Shown here: piece by piece, positions 5,961 through 13,221 of the stretch
Layout of the letters: the number at the start of each line of letters is the position of its first letter
Numbering within the stretch: the stretch's first letter is position 1
Origin: DASRSS01 sp035656335
GTDB taxonomy: Bacteria; Actinomycetota; Actinomycetes; Mycobacteriales; Jatrophihabitantaceae
NCBI GenBank assembly: GCA_035656335.1
Contig: DASRSS010000317.1
Span: 1-13,221 of the forward strand
Reading direction: 5' to 3'
Length of the DNA stretch: 13,221 bases
The notes under the pieces: generated by a model
Told to the model about the DNA's origin: nothing
Seen by the model: only the letters and a program-made list of their open reading frames with translations
Database searches by the model: none
Program-made: the position numbers and the translations under genes

Positions 5961-6362
5961 GTGCAACCGGATGGCTACACACCGGTGTCCGCCGCCGCCA
6001 ACCTGCGTCGCGCAGTCGTGGTGAGCAGCGGGCTCAGCGTGCTCGCCATCGCGCTGTTCTCCGTGGCCGGTCACCCGTTCATGGGCATCTTCGGCTTCCT
6101 CGGTCTCGCGCTCGGTGCCATCAACAACGCGCTGCTGCAGCGTTCGGTGCTCCGGTACGGCACTGACGAATCGATCACCAAGAAGCAGTTCCGGCGCAGC
6201 GTGATGGGCCGCCTCGCGGCGGTCACGCTGATCGCGGTCGGCTGCGCGTTCCTGGTGCGTCCGGACGGGCTCGCGGTCTTCGTCGGTCTTGCGGTTTTCC
6301 ACGTGATCATGTTGGTGGGCGCGGCGCTTCCGGTGTTCCGGAGCCTGCGGCCGCAGTCGTAA
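5961..6362 (+). CDS. atpI: ATP synthase protein I (AtpI-like membrane protein)
   Basis: Small membrane protein of 133 residues with about four helices (near 18-36, 41-58, 72-90 and 95-122). Proteins of this type at the head of atp operons help assemble or stabilise the c-subunit ring; they are not part of the finished enzyme. Polar loops contain NNALLQRSVLRYG and KKQFRRSVMGR. The assignment rests on the membrane pattern and position (Rv1303 equivalent) more than on strict motifs. GTG 5961 has a strong GAGAGGG ribosome site at 5948-5954. An ATG at 5971 is out of frame. The start is 31 bases after the AtpZ-like frame and the stop is 15 bases before atpB. Confidence 0.8.
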   Translation: MQPDGYTPVSAAANLRRAVVVSSGLSVLAIALFSVAGHPFMGIFGFLGLALGAINNALLQRSVLRYGTDESITKKQFRRSVMGRLAAVTLIAVGCAFLVRPDGLAVFVGLAVFHVIMLVGAALPVFRSLRPQS

Positions 6363-6377
6363 CCCGGTCGTGAATGG

Positions 6378-7124
6378 ATGTCTAATCAGATGATCAGCAC
6401 CGCGCACCCCGTCGCGATCAACGTCGAGGTCGGCAAGCACATCGAGTGGCACCTGTTCGGCCTGACGTTCAATGCCGACACCATCCTCGGTACGTGTGTC
6501 GCGGGCCTGATCGTCATCGGCCTGGGCCTGCTCGTCCGCCGCAGCGCCAGCGCGCGCCAGCCCGGCAAGCTGCAGATCATGTGGGAGACGATCGTCAAGC
6601 AGGTCGAGGACCAGGTCGAGGAGTCGATCGGCGTCAAGACCGCGCCGTTCGTGATCCCGCTGGCGATGACGCTGTTCCTGTTCATCTTCATCGCCAACCT
6701 CGAGGCCCTGCTGCCGACCGGTCACCACCCCGAGTACATGCCGCCGCCGGCCGGTGACGTCAACCTCACGTACGCGCTGGCGCTGATCGTGATCGTGTGG
6801 ATGCACATCGCCGGCATCAAGAAGCGCGGCTTCCGCGGCTACTACCACCACCTGTTCCAGCCCTACTGGTTCATGTTCCCGATCAACGTGGTGGAGGAGA
6901 TCGCCAAGCCGCTCACGCTGGCGCTGCGACTCTTCGGCAACATCTTCTCGGGCATCATCATGGTGTCGCTGATCTCGCTGTTCCCCGCCTACCTGCTGTG
7001 GGCGCCGGACATCATCTGGAAGCTCTTCGACGCCTTCATCGGCCTCATCCAGGCGTTCATCTTCGCGCTACTGACGGTCTTGTACTTCGCGTCCGTCAAA
7101 CCGGCCGAGGAGGGCGCGCACTGA
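6378..7124 (+). CDS. atpB: F1Fo ATP synthase subunit a
   Basis: Membrane subunit of the Fo sector that forms the two proton half-channels against the rotating c-ring. The 248-residue protein has the hydrophobic layout of actinobacterial AtpB. The essential arginine is R184 in LALRLFGNIFSG (equivalent to E. coli R210), and the last helix region contains IQAFIFALLTVLYF. Similarity to the mycobacterial protein runs along the whole length, including the N-terminal 'NADTIL' helix start. The ATG at 6378 lacks a good ribosome site; the in-frame ATG at 6390 is the alternative and has no better one, so translation may depend on coupling to atpI 15 bases upstream. Confidence 0.97.
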   Translation: MSNQMISTAHPVAINVEVGKHIEWHLFGLTFNADTILGTCVAGLIVIGLGLLVRRSASARQPGKLQIMWETIVKQVEDQVEESIGVKTAPFVIPLAMTLFLFIFIANLEALLPTGHHPEYMPPPAGDVNLTYALALIVIVWMHIAGIKKRGFRGYYHHLFQPYWFMFPINVVEEIAKPLTLALRLFGNIFSGIIMVSLISLFPAYLLWAPDIIWKLFDAFIGLIQAFIFALLTVLYFASVKPAEEGAH

Positions 7125-7189
7125 TCACGTCGCGGTACCGCCCTACCAACAGCACTCAGCTTCACACCTTCACGGAATAGAGGAGAACA

Positions 7190-7450
7190 ATGGCAGTCGA
7201 CGTAACCACCAAGTCCATCGAGCTCGCGGGTGGCTTCATCGGTGGCGGGCTCGCACTTGGCGGCGGCGCGATCGGCGCTGCGGTCGGTGACGGTCTGGCC
7301 GGTAGCCAGCTGATCGCCGGTGTCGCCCGGCAGCCGGAAGCGCAGGGTCGTCTGACGACGCTGTTCTTCCTCACCGTCGGTCTGGTCGAGGCGATGTACT
7401 TCATCAACCTCGTCTTCGCGGTGCTCTTCGTCTTCGTCCTCGCCAAGTAA
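7190..7450 (+). CDS. atpE: F1Fo ATP synthase subunit c (proteolipid)
   Basis: Two-helix proteolipid that forms the proton-driven rotor ring. It has 86 residues, with a glycine-rich first helix (GGGLALGGGAIGAAVGDG), the polar loop ARQPE (46-50) that contacts gamma and epsilon, and the proton-carrying glutamate E67 in VGLVEAMYFINL. Position 69 is Met; in M. tuberculosis the equivalent A63 lies in the bedaquiline-binding site. A 65-base gap after atpB and a strong GAGGAG site just before the ATG fit the higher synthesis needed for a subunit present in many copies. The gap contains only a GCGGTACCGC palindrome and no gene. Confidence 0.98.
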   Translation: MAVDVTTKSIELAGGFIGGGLALGGGAIGAAVGDGLAGSQLIAGVARQPEAQGRLTTLFFLTVGLVEAMYFINLVFAVLFVFVLAK

Positions 7451-7465
7451 GGATCCGGTCCCGTC

Positions 7466-8005
7466 ATGGCAAAGCACGTGCTCGCTTCGGACAACTTCCT
7501 GTTGCCCAATGGCACGTTCATCGCCGAGGTCATCGCGTTCCTGATCATTCTCGGCATCATCTGGAAGTACATCGTTCCTTACATCCAGAACCCGCTGCGC
7601 GAACGCGAGGAGATGATCCGCCAGCAGGCGCGGGACGCCGATGAGGCTCGGGAGAAGCTCGCCGAGGCGGAGAAGGCGTACCAGAACGCCCTCACCGAGG
7701 CGCGCACGGAGGCGGCGAAGATCCGCGAGAACGCGCGGTCCGAGGCACAGCGGACGGTCGAGGAGCTGCGTGCGGCGGCCCAGGAGGAGTCCGCCCGCAT
7801 CGTGGCCCGCGGCAGCGAGCAGCTCGCCCTGCAGCGCAGCGCGATCGTGCGCGAGCTGCGCGGCGAGATCGGGTCGCTGGCCGTCGAGCTGTCGGAGAAG
7901 ATCGTGAACCAGCGGCTCTCCGACGACGCCCAGGTCAGCGCGACGGTCGACGCGTTCCTCGCCGACCTGCGCAACCGCGACAACGCCGAGGGTTCGAACG
8001 CATGA
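7466..8005 (+). CDS. atpF: F1Fo ATP synthase subunit b
   Basis: Peripheral-stalk subunit that ties the membrane part to the catalytic head. The 179-residue protein has one N-terminal membrane helix (about residues 16-41, ending WKYIVPYI) and then a long charged helix rich in Ala, Glu and Arg (about 45-150), as expected for the coiled-coil dimer. The start lies 15 bases after atpE with an AAGGA site, and the stop overlaps atpH as ATGA. Only one b-type gene is present and it is not fused to delta, so the stalk is probably a b2 homodimer, unlike the mycobacterial b plus b-delta arrangement. Confidence 0.96.
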   Translation: MAKHVLASDNFLLPNGTFIAEVIAFLIILGIIWKYIVPYIQNPLREREEMIRQQARDADEAREKLAEAEKAYQNALTEARTEAAKIRENARSEAQRTVEELRAAAQEESARIVARGSEQLALQRSAIVRELRGEIGSLAVELSEKIVNQRLSDDAQVSATVDAFLADLRNRDNAEGSNA

Positions 8006-8874
8006 TGCGGTCGGCCAGCCGGCTCGCGGCAGAACGGGTGCGGGCGCGCAAGCGTCCCGCGATCGAGCGTGAAGGGTCCGTCGACGGGCTGCTCTCGCTC
8101 GCGACCGAGCTCTACTCCGTCGCGGACATCCTGGTCGACAACCCGCGGCTGCGTCGGGCCCTGGGCGACCCGGCCACCCCCGCGGAGGGACGCGCCAAGC
8201 TGATCGGCGACCTGGTCGGCGGCCAGGTCAGCGCGTCCGCGCGCGAGATCGCCGAGGCGATCGTGTCCGAGCGGTGGTCCTCGCCGTGGGACATGACGGA
8301 CGCGCTCGAGACCGCGGGTGACGACGCGCTGTTCGAGGCCGCCGAGCGCGACCAGGTGCTGGACCGGGTGGTCGACGAGCTGTTCCGCTTCGAGCGGATC
8401 CTCGACTCCCAGTCCGAGCTGACCGTCCTGCTGGACGAGAAGCCGGTCGAGCCGTCGCGGCGCGCCGAGCTGCTGCACACCGTGCTGGGTGGCAAGGCGC
8501 ACGAGATCACCTGTTCGCTGCTCGAGCACGCGGTCCGCAGCCAGCGCAAGCACACGCTGACGCTCGCGATCGACGACCTGCTCGAGGAGGCCGCGGCACG
8601 GCAGGCGCAGAGCATGGCGCGCGTCATCTCGGCCGTGGAGCTCACCCGCGAGCAGACCACCACGCTGACGCAGACCCTCAGCGAGATCTACGGTCGGCCG
8701 ATCACCGTCCGCACCGCGGTGGCACCCGCGATCCGCGGCGGTCTGGTCATCCGTATCGGCGACGAGGTCATCGACGGCAGCGTCGCGGCCCGACTGGCCG
8801 CGGCGGAGCTCGCCCTGGGCGCGCACACAAGCAGGCAACCCATTGAATCCCGTACGAGGCAAGGAAGACATTGA
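8002..8874 (+). CDS. atpH: F1Fo ATP synthase subunit delta (long actinobacterial form)
   Basis: Sits on top of the alpha3beta3 head and connects it to the b-stalk. At 290 residues it is about 110 longer than E. coli delta and similar to the long delta of other actinobacteria such as Streptomyces, while lacking the N-terminal membrane/b domain of the mycobacterial b-delta fusion. The C-terminal core IYGRPITVRTAVAPAIRGGLVIRIGDEVIDGSVAARL is the family signature region. ATG 8002 overlaps the atpF stop; a second ATG follows directly at 8005 and either could be used. A GAGGG site lies at 7988-7992. The stop overlaps the atpA ATG (TGATG). Confidence 0.96.
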   Translation: MMRSASRLAAERVRARKRPAIEREGSVDGLLSLATELYSVADILVDNPRLRRALGDPATPAEGRAKLIGDLVGGQVSASAREIAEAIVSERWSSPWDMTDALETAGDDALFEAAERDQVLDRVVDELFRFERILDSQSELTVLLDEKPVEPSRRAELLHTVLGGKAHEITCSLLEHAVRSQRKHTLTLAIDDLLEEAAARQAQSMARVISAVELTREQTTTLTQTLSEIYGRPITVRTAVAPAIRGGLVIRIGDEVIDGSVAARLAAAELALGAHTSRQPIESRTRQGRH

Positions 8875-10433
8875 TGGCTGAGCTGACGATCTCCCCAGAC
8901 GAGATCCGGAGCGCGCTCGAGAGCTACGTCGCGTCGTATTCGCCGGAAGCCTCCCGCGAAGAGGTCGGTGTCGTGGCCGAGACCGGCGACGGCATCGCTC
9001 GCGTCGAGGGTCTGCCGAGCGCCATGACCAACGAGCTGCTCGAGTTCGAGGGCGGCACGCTGGGTATCGCGCTGAACCTGGACGTCCGCGACATCGGTGT
9101 CGTCATCCTCGGTGACGCGACCAAGATCGAAGAGGGTCAGCAGGTCAAGCGCACCGGCGAGATCCTCTCGGTGCCCGTCGGCGACGGCTACCTCGGCCGC
9201 GTGGTGAACCCGCTCGGCCAGCCGATCGACGGCCAGGGCGAGATCGCCGCTGACGACCGCCGCGCCCTGGAGCTGCAGGCGCCGACGGTGGTGCAGCGCC
9301 AGGAGGTCCGCGAGCCGATGCTCACGGGCATCAAGGCCATCGACTCGATGACCGCGATCGGCCGTGGCCAGCGCCAGCTGATCATCGGTGACCGGCAGAC
9401 CGGCAAGACCACCGTCTGCCTGGACGCGATCATCAACCAGCGCGACAATTGGAAGACCGGCGACCCGAAGCAGCAGGTGCGCTGCATCTACGTCGCGATC
9501 GGCCAGAAGGGCTCGACGATCGCTGCCGCGAAGCAGACGCTCGAAGAGGCCGGCGCGATGGAGTACACCACCATCGTCGCGGCCCCCGCGTCCGACTCTG
9601 CCGGCTTCAAGTACCTCGCCCCGTACACCGGCTCGGCCATCGGCCAGCATTGGATGTACCAGGGCCAGCACGTGCTGATCGTGTTCGATGACCTGACCAA
9701 GCAGGCCGAGGCGTACCGCGCCGTGTCGCTGCTGCTGCGCCGTCCGCCGGGCCGCGAGGCCTACCCGGGCGACGTCTTCTACCTGCACAGCCGGCTGCTC
9801 GAGCGCTGCGCGAAGCTGTCCGACGAGCTCGGCGGTGGCTCGATGACCGGTCTGCCGGTCATCGAGACCAAGGGCAACGACGTGTCGGCGTACATCCCGA
9901 CCAACGTCATCTCGATCACCGACGGCCAGTGCTTCCTGGAGACCGACCTGTTCAACGCCGGTGTCCGTCCAGCCATCAACGTCGGTATCTCGGTCTCGCG
10001 CGTCGGTGGTTCGGCCCAGCCGAAGGCGATGCGTGCGGTCGCCGGCCGCCTGCGCGTCGACCTGGCGCAGTACCGCGAGCTGGAGGCGTTCGCCGCGTTC
10101 GGTTCCGACCTGGACAAGGCCAGCCAGCAGCAGCTGGCGCGCGGTGCGCGCCTGGTCGAGCTGCTCAAGCAGCCGGCGTCTTCGCCGTTCTCGGCGGGCC
10201 GCGAGATCGTCTCCATCTGGGTCGGCACGACCGGTCGGCTGGACGACATCGACGTGGCGGACATCCGCCGCTTCGAGACCGACCTGCTGGCCTGGGTCGC
10301 GCACCACGACCAGGAGCTGCTGGACACGCTGCCGACGCTGAAGTCCCTCGACGAGGACACCGAGGCCCGGATGGCGAAGCTGGTGGACGAGTTCAAGAAC
10401 CAGTTCCAGCCGTCCGTGAAGGCCGAAGGCTGA
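8874..10433 (+). CDS. atpA: F1Fo ATP synthase subunit alpha
   Basis: Non-catalytic nucleotide-binding subunit of the F1 head, alternating with beta. It has 519 residues: an N-terminal beta-barrel (about 25-95), a nucleotide-binding domain with Walker A GDRQTGKT (172-179), and the signature VSRVGGSAQ with the arginine that reaches into the catalytic site (R376, the same number as in E. coli). A TTG at 8871 is one codon upstream in frame, but ATG 8874 is preferred: it has an AAGGAAG site at 8861-8867 and overlaps the atpH stop by one base. The protein ends soon after the usual C-terminus, without the roughly 35-residue extension of mycobacterial alpha that restrains ATP hydrolysis. Confidence 0.98.
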   Translation: MAELTISPDEIRSALESYVASYSPEASREEVGVVAETGDGIARVEGLPSAMTNELLEFEGGTLGIALNLDVRDIGVVILGDATKIEEGQQVKRTGEILSVPVGDGYLGRVVNPLGQPIDGQGEIAADDRRALELQAPTVVQRQEVREPMLTGIKAIDSMTAIGRGQRQLIIGDRQTGKTTVCLDAIINQRDNWKTGDPKQQVRCIYVAIGQKGSTIAAAKQTLEEAGAMEYTTIVAAPASDSAGFKYLAPYTGSAIGQHWMYQGQHVLIVFDDLTKQAEAYRAVSLLLRRPPGREAYPGDVFYLHSRLLERCAKLSDELGGGSMTGLPVIETKGNDVSAYIPTNVISITDGQCFLETDLFNAGVRPAINVGISVSRVGGSAQPKAMRAVAGRLRVDLAQYRELEAFAAFGSDLDKASQQQLARGARLVELLKQPASSPFSAGREIVSIWVGTTGRLDDIDVADIRRFETDLLAWVAHHDQELLDTLPTLKSLDEDTEARMAKLVDEFKNQFQPSVKAEG

Positions 10434-10436
10434 CCC

Positions 10437-11399
10437 GTGGGTGCCGAACTTCGCGTCTATCGCCGCCGGATCCGGTCGGTCGAGTCGACGAAGAAGATCA
10501 CCAAGGCGATGGAGCTCATCGCCGCCTCGCGCATCGTCAAGGCACAGTCGCGGATGCTCGCGTCCCGTCCCTACACCGAGGAGCTCACCCGGGCTCTCGG
10601 TGAGCTGAGCAAGGACCGCGCGCTGCGGCACCCGATGCTCAGCGGGGTGGACGAGCCGCGCCGGACGGGAATCCTGCTCGTCACGAGCGACCGCGGCCTG
10701 GCCGGTGGCTACAACGCGAACGCGATCAAGGCGGCCAACGAGCTCGCCGACCGGTTGCAGGGCGAGGGCCGCGAGGTCGTCCGCTACGTGATCGGCCGAA
10801 AGGGCGCGGCGTACTACAACTTCCGCCGCGTCCCGCTCGCCGGCACCTGGTCGGGCTTCTCCGAGCAGCCGGACTTCGAGCACGTGCGCCCGGCCGCCGA
10901 GGCGGTCGTCGAAGCGTTGCTGGCGGGCTCCGCCGGCGCGACCGAGGCGGCCGAGGGCGAGACGGGGGAGCCGGGTATCGACGAGCTGTACGTCGTCTAC
11001 ACCCAGTTCCGCAACAGCGTTACGCAGATCCCGGTCGCGGCCTTGGTCGCCCCGGTCAAGGACCTGGTCGCCGAGCTTGCGGGCGAGGACGAGCAGGCCG
11101 AGGACGTCGCGGCCGAGAGCGCGTCGTACGAGTTCGAGCCGGAGCCGGATCAGCTGATCGCGGCGCTGCTGCCGCGCTACATCATCGCCCGGATCTTCTC
11201 GGCGCTGCTGGAGTCGGCGGCGTCGGAGTCGGCGGCCCGGCGCCGCGCGATGAAGTCCGCGAGCGACAACGCGACCGAACTCATCCGGACCTACACCCGG
11301 TTGGCGAACCAAGCTCGCCAGGCGGAGATCACCCAGGAGATCAGCGAGATCGTCGGCGGCGCCGACGCCCTTGCCGCAGCAGGAAGTGACGAGCAATGA
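10437..11399 (+). CDS. atpG: F1Fo ATP synthase subunit gamma
   Basis: Central rotor shaft coupling the c-ring to catalysis. The 320-residue protein has the two terminal helices that form the coiled coil: the start with STKKITKAMELIAASR (17-32), and the end with RRRAMKSASDNA (268-279) and QEISEIVGGADAL. The middle alpha/beta domain contains TSDRGLAGGYNAN (83-95). Compared with E. coli it carries an acidic insertion near 163-180, where mycobacterial gamma has its characteristic loop, and a second acidic stretch at about 214-237. The GTG start lies three bases after the atpA stop with a GAAGG-like site, and the end overlaps atpD (ATGA). Confidence 0.97.
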   Translation: MGAELRVYRRRIRSVESTKKITKAMELIAASRIVKAQSRMLASRPYTEELTRALGELSKDRALRHPMLSGVDEPRRTGILLVTSDRGLAGGYNANAIKAANELADRLQGEGREVVRYVIGRKGAAYYNFRRVPLAGTWSGFSEQPDFEHVRPAAEAVVEALLAGSAGATEAAEGETGEPGIDELYVVYTQFRNSVTQIPVAALVAPVKDLVAELAGEDEQAEDVAAESASYEFEPEPDQLIAALLPRYIIARIFSALLESAASESAARRRAMKSASDNATELIRTYTRLANQARQAEITQEISEIVGGADALAAAGSDEQ

Positions 11400-12850
11400 C
11401 CACTCTGTTCGACCGTGAGACCGTCAATGACGCGCCCGGCTCCGCGACCGGCCGCGTGGTCCGGGTCATCGGCCCGGTCGTGGACGTGGAGTTCGGGCGC
11501 AACGCGATCCCGGACCTCTACAACGCGCTCACGACCGAGATCTCGCTCGGCGCGCTGTCCAAGACGCTGACCCTCGAGGTCGCGCAGCACATCGGCGACG
11601 ACATGGTTCGTGCCATCGCGCTGCAGCCGACCGACGGCTTGGTGCGCGGCGCGGAGGTTGCCGACACCGGCGCCCCGATCAGCGTGCCGGTCGGTGACGT
11701 GACCAAGGGCCACGTCTTCAACGCGCTCGGCGACTCGCTGGACGTGCCGATCACCTCGCTCGAGGTCAAGGAGCGCTGGCCGATCCACCGCGACCCGCCG
11801 CCGTTCGACGCGCTCGAGTCCAAGACCGAGATGTTCGCGACCGGCATCAAGGTCATTGACCTGCTCACGCCGTACGTGACCGGTGGCAAGATCGGCCTGT
11901 TCGGCGGCGCCGGCGTCGGCAAGACGGTGCTCATCCAGGAGATGATCTACCGCGTCGCCGAGAACTTCGGTGGTGTGTCGGTGTTCGCCGGTGTCGGCGA
12001 GCGCACCCGCGAGGGCAACGACCTCATCACCGAGATGACCGAGTCCGGCGTGCTGGAGAAGACCGCGCTGGTCTTCGGCCAGATGGACGAGCCGCCGGGC
12101 ACGCGCCTTCGTGTCGCCCTGTCCGCGCTGACGATGGCGGAGTACTTCCGCGACGTGCAGGGCCAGGACGTGCTGCTGTTCATCGACAACATCTTCCGGT
12201 TCACGCAGGCCGGCTCGGAGGTGTCGACGCTGCTCGGCCGCATGCCGTCCGCCGTGGGTTACCAGCCCACGCTGGCGGACGAGATGGGCCAGCTTCAGGA
12301 GCGCATCACGTCCACGCGTGGTCACTCGATCACCTCGATGCAGGCGATCTACGTGCCCGCCGACGACATCACCGACCCGGCGCCGCACACCACGTTCGCC
12401 CACCTCGACGCGACGACGGTGCTGAGCCGTCCGATCTCGGAGAAGGGCATCTACCCCGCGGTGGACCCGCTGGACTCCACGTCCCGCATCCTGGACGCGC
12501 AGTACATCGGCCAGGAGCACTACGACGTCGCGCAGCAGACCAAGCAGATCCTGCAGCGCTACAAGGAGCTCCAGGACATCATCGCGATCCTCGGTATCGA
12601 CGAGCTCTCCGAAGAGGACAAGATCATCGTCGGCCGGGCGCGGCGCATCGAGCGCTTCCTGTCGCAGAACACGTTCGTGGCCGAGCAGTTCACCGGCATT
12701 CCCGGTTCGTTCGTGCCGGTCGAGGAGACCATCGACGCGTTCAAGCGACTGGCTGCCGGTGACTTCGACAGCTACCCGGAGCAGGCGTTCTTCATGTGTG
12801 GTGGCATCGAGGACCTCGAGCGCAAGGCGCACGAGCTCCGGAACGCCTGA
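11396..12850 (+). CDS. atpD: F1Fo ATP synthase subunit beta
   Basis: Catalytic subunit that makes ATP from ADP and phosphate. The 484-residue protein has an N-terminal barrel (about 17-95), Walker A GGAGVGKT (170-177, K176), the catalytic glutamate in GVGERTREGND (E202), Walker B VLLFIDN (259-265, D264), PSAVGYQPTL, and the DELSEED sequence of the C-terminal domain, which contacts the rotor. All catalytic residues are present. ATG 11396 overlaps the atpG stop and has an AGGAAG site at 11381-11386. atpC follows after nine bases. Confidence 0.99.
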   Translation: MTTLFDRETVNDAPGSATGRVVRVIGPVVDVEFGRNAIPDLYNALTTEISLGALSKTLTLEVAQHIGDDMVRAIALQPTDGLVRGAEVADTGAPISVPVGDVTKGHVFNALGDSLDVPITSLEVKERWPIHRDPPPFDALESKTEMFATGIKVIDLLTPYVTGGKIGLFGGAGVGKTVLIQEMIYRVAENFGGVSVFAGVGERTREGNDLITEMTESGVLEKTALVFGQMDEPPGTRLRVALSALTMAEYFRDVQGQDVLLFIDNIFRFTQAGSEVSTLLGRMPSAVGYQPTLADEMGQLQERITSTRGHSITSMQAIYVPADDITDPAPHTTFAHLDATTVLSRPISEKGIYPAVDPLDSTSRILDAQYIGQEHYDVAQQTKQILQRYKELQDIIAILGIDELSEEDKIIVGRARRIERFLSQNTFVAEQFTGIPGSFVPVEETIDAFKRLAAGDFDSYPEQAFFMCGGIEDLERKAHELRNA

Positions 12851-12859
12851 GTACCGCTC

Positions 12860-13221
12860 ATGGCAACGATGAACGTCGAGCTCGTCTCGGTCGAGCGCAA
12901 GCTGTGGTCGGGCGAGGCCTCCGCGGTCTTCGCCCGCACCACTGAGGGCGAGCTGGGCATCCTGCCCGGCCACACCCCGCTGCTCGGCGAGCTGGCGGAG
13001 GGCTGGATCGTCCGCATCGAGCGCGAGGGCGAGCCGGAGCTGCGGGTAGCGGTTCACGGCGGGTTCCTGTCCGTGCGCAAAGACGGCGTGTCCGTCCTCG
13101 CCGAGACGGCCGAACCTGCCGAGGACATCGACGTGGCGCGCGCCCGTGAGGCGCTGCAGCGCGCCGAGGGCGACGACAGCCCGGCTGGGCAAGCGGCGCG
13201 CAACAGGGCACTTGCCCGGTT
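12860..13221 (+). CDS. atpC: F1Fo ATP synthase subunit epsilon (partial, runs off the window)
   Basis: Rotor subunit that bridges gamma and the c-ring and limits ATP hydrolysis. The 120 visible codons cover the N-terminal beta-sandwich (NVELVSVERKLWSGEA, then GELGILPGHTPLLGEL, then VAVHGGFLSV) and the start of the C-terminal helices (DIDVARAREALQRAEG). The true end lies beyond 13221. ATG 12860 is taken; ATG 12869 (MNVELVS) is an equally conserved-looking alternative. No ribosome site is evident, so coupling to atpD, which ends at 12850, is likely. Confidence 0.95.
   Translation, partial: MATMNVELVSVERKLWSGEASAVFARTTEGELGILPGHTPLLGELAEGWIVRIEREGEPELRVAVHGGFLSVRKDGVSVLAETAEPAEDIDVARAREALQRAEGDDSPAGQAARNRALAR

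Noticed and set aside
7132..7141. GCGGTACCGC palindrome between atpB and atpE
   Set aside because: Ten bases of self-complement without a loop are expected by chance in GC-rich DNA; no partner site is seen.
8688..11396. 902-codon open frame on the minus strand opposite atpH, atpA and atpG
   Set aside because: It is a GC-driven shadow of conserved genes: its sequence is low-complexity Arg/Leu/Asp/Val and shows no recognisable domain.
11291..13192. 633-codon minus-strand frame opposite atpG, atpD and atpC
   Set aside because: Mirror of the codon pattern of atpD; no ribosome site or protein family recognised.
1..13221. CRISPR arrays, insertion sequences, tRNA or rRNA genes
   Set aside because: No regularly spaced repeats, transposase motifs, flanking direct repeats or cloverleaf sequences were seen.

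Overview
The window is one strand of a GC-rich actinobacterial chromosome. GTG starts are frequent, genes overlap through ATGA or TGATG junctions, and proteins are rich in Ala, Arg and Val. The rpmE-prfA-tsaC-wecA-(atpZ)-atpI-atpBEFHAGDC order matches the actinobacterial ATP synthase locus (compare Mycobacterium tuberculosis Rv1298 to Rv1311). The separate b and long delta subunits rule out Mycobacterium, which has a b-delta fusion. An AtpZ-like gene followed by AtpI, together with the protein sequences, fits Pseudonocardiales (Amycolatopsis-like) best; this placement is an inference.

Layout: positions 83-2088 carry two overlapping inner-membrane permease genes of an alpha-glucoside (AglF/AglG-type) sugar ABC transporter. 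Positions 2254-2472 encode ribosomal protein L31, with its own candidate promoter and a structured leader, and a strong hairpin terminator follows. A perfect 21-bp inverted repeat then lies just upstream of prfA (release factor 1, 2618-3706). The methyltransferase gene prmC normally follows prfA in this neighbourhood, but here it is missing and tsaC/sua5 (3747-4400) starts 40 bases later. wecA (4400-5551) overlaps tsaC by one base. A 115-base leader then opens the ATP synthase operon: an AtpZ-like small membrane protein whose reading frame is broken (5667-5929), atpI, atpB, atpE, atpF, atpH, atpA, atpG, atpD and the first 120 codons of atpC, which runs off the window end.

How it works together: the atp genes make the whole F1Fo ATP synthase, with the a, c and b subunits in the membrane, delta as stator, alpha3beta3 as catalytic head and gamma/epsilon as rotor, plus the assembly helpers AtpZ and AtpI. 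prfA, rpmE and tsaC serve translation. WecA starts a lipid-linked cell-wall glycan. The sugar permeases are functionally unrelated neighbours.

Most of the window is conserved housekeeping DNA, and I see no wholly new system, mobile element, CRISPR array, tRNA or rRNA. The points worth a second look are the frame break in atpZ, the perfect palindrome at prfA, the missing prmC, and a methionine in the c-subunit at the position linked to natural bedaquiline resistance in mycobacteria.
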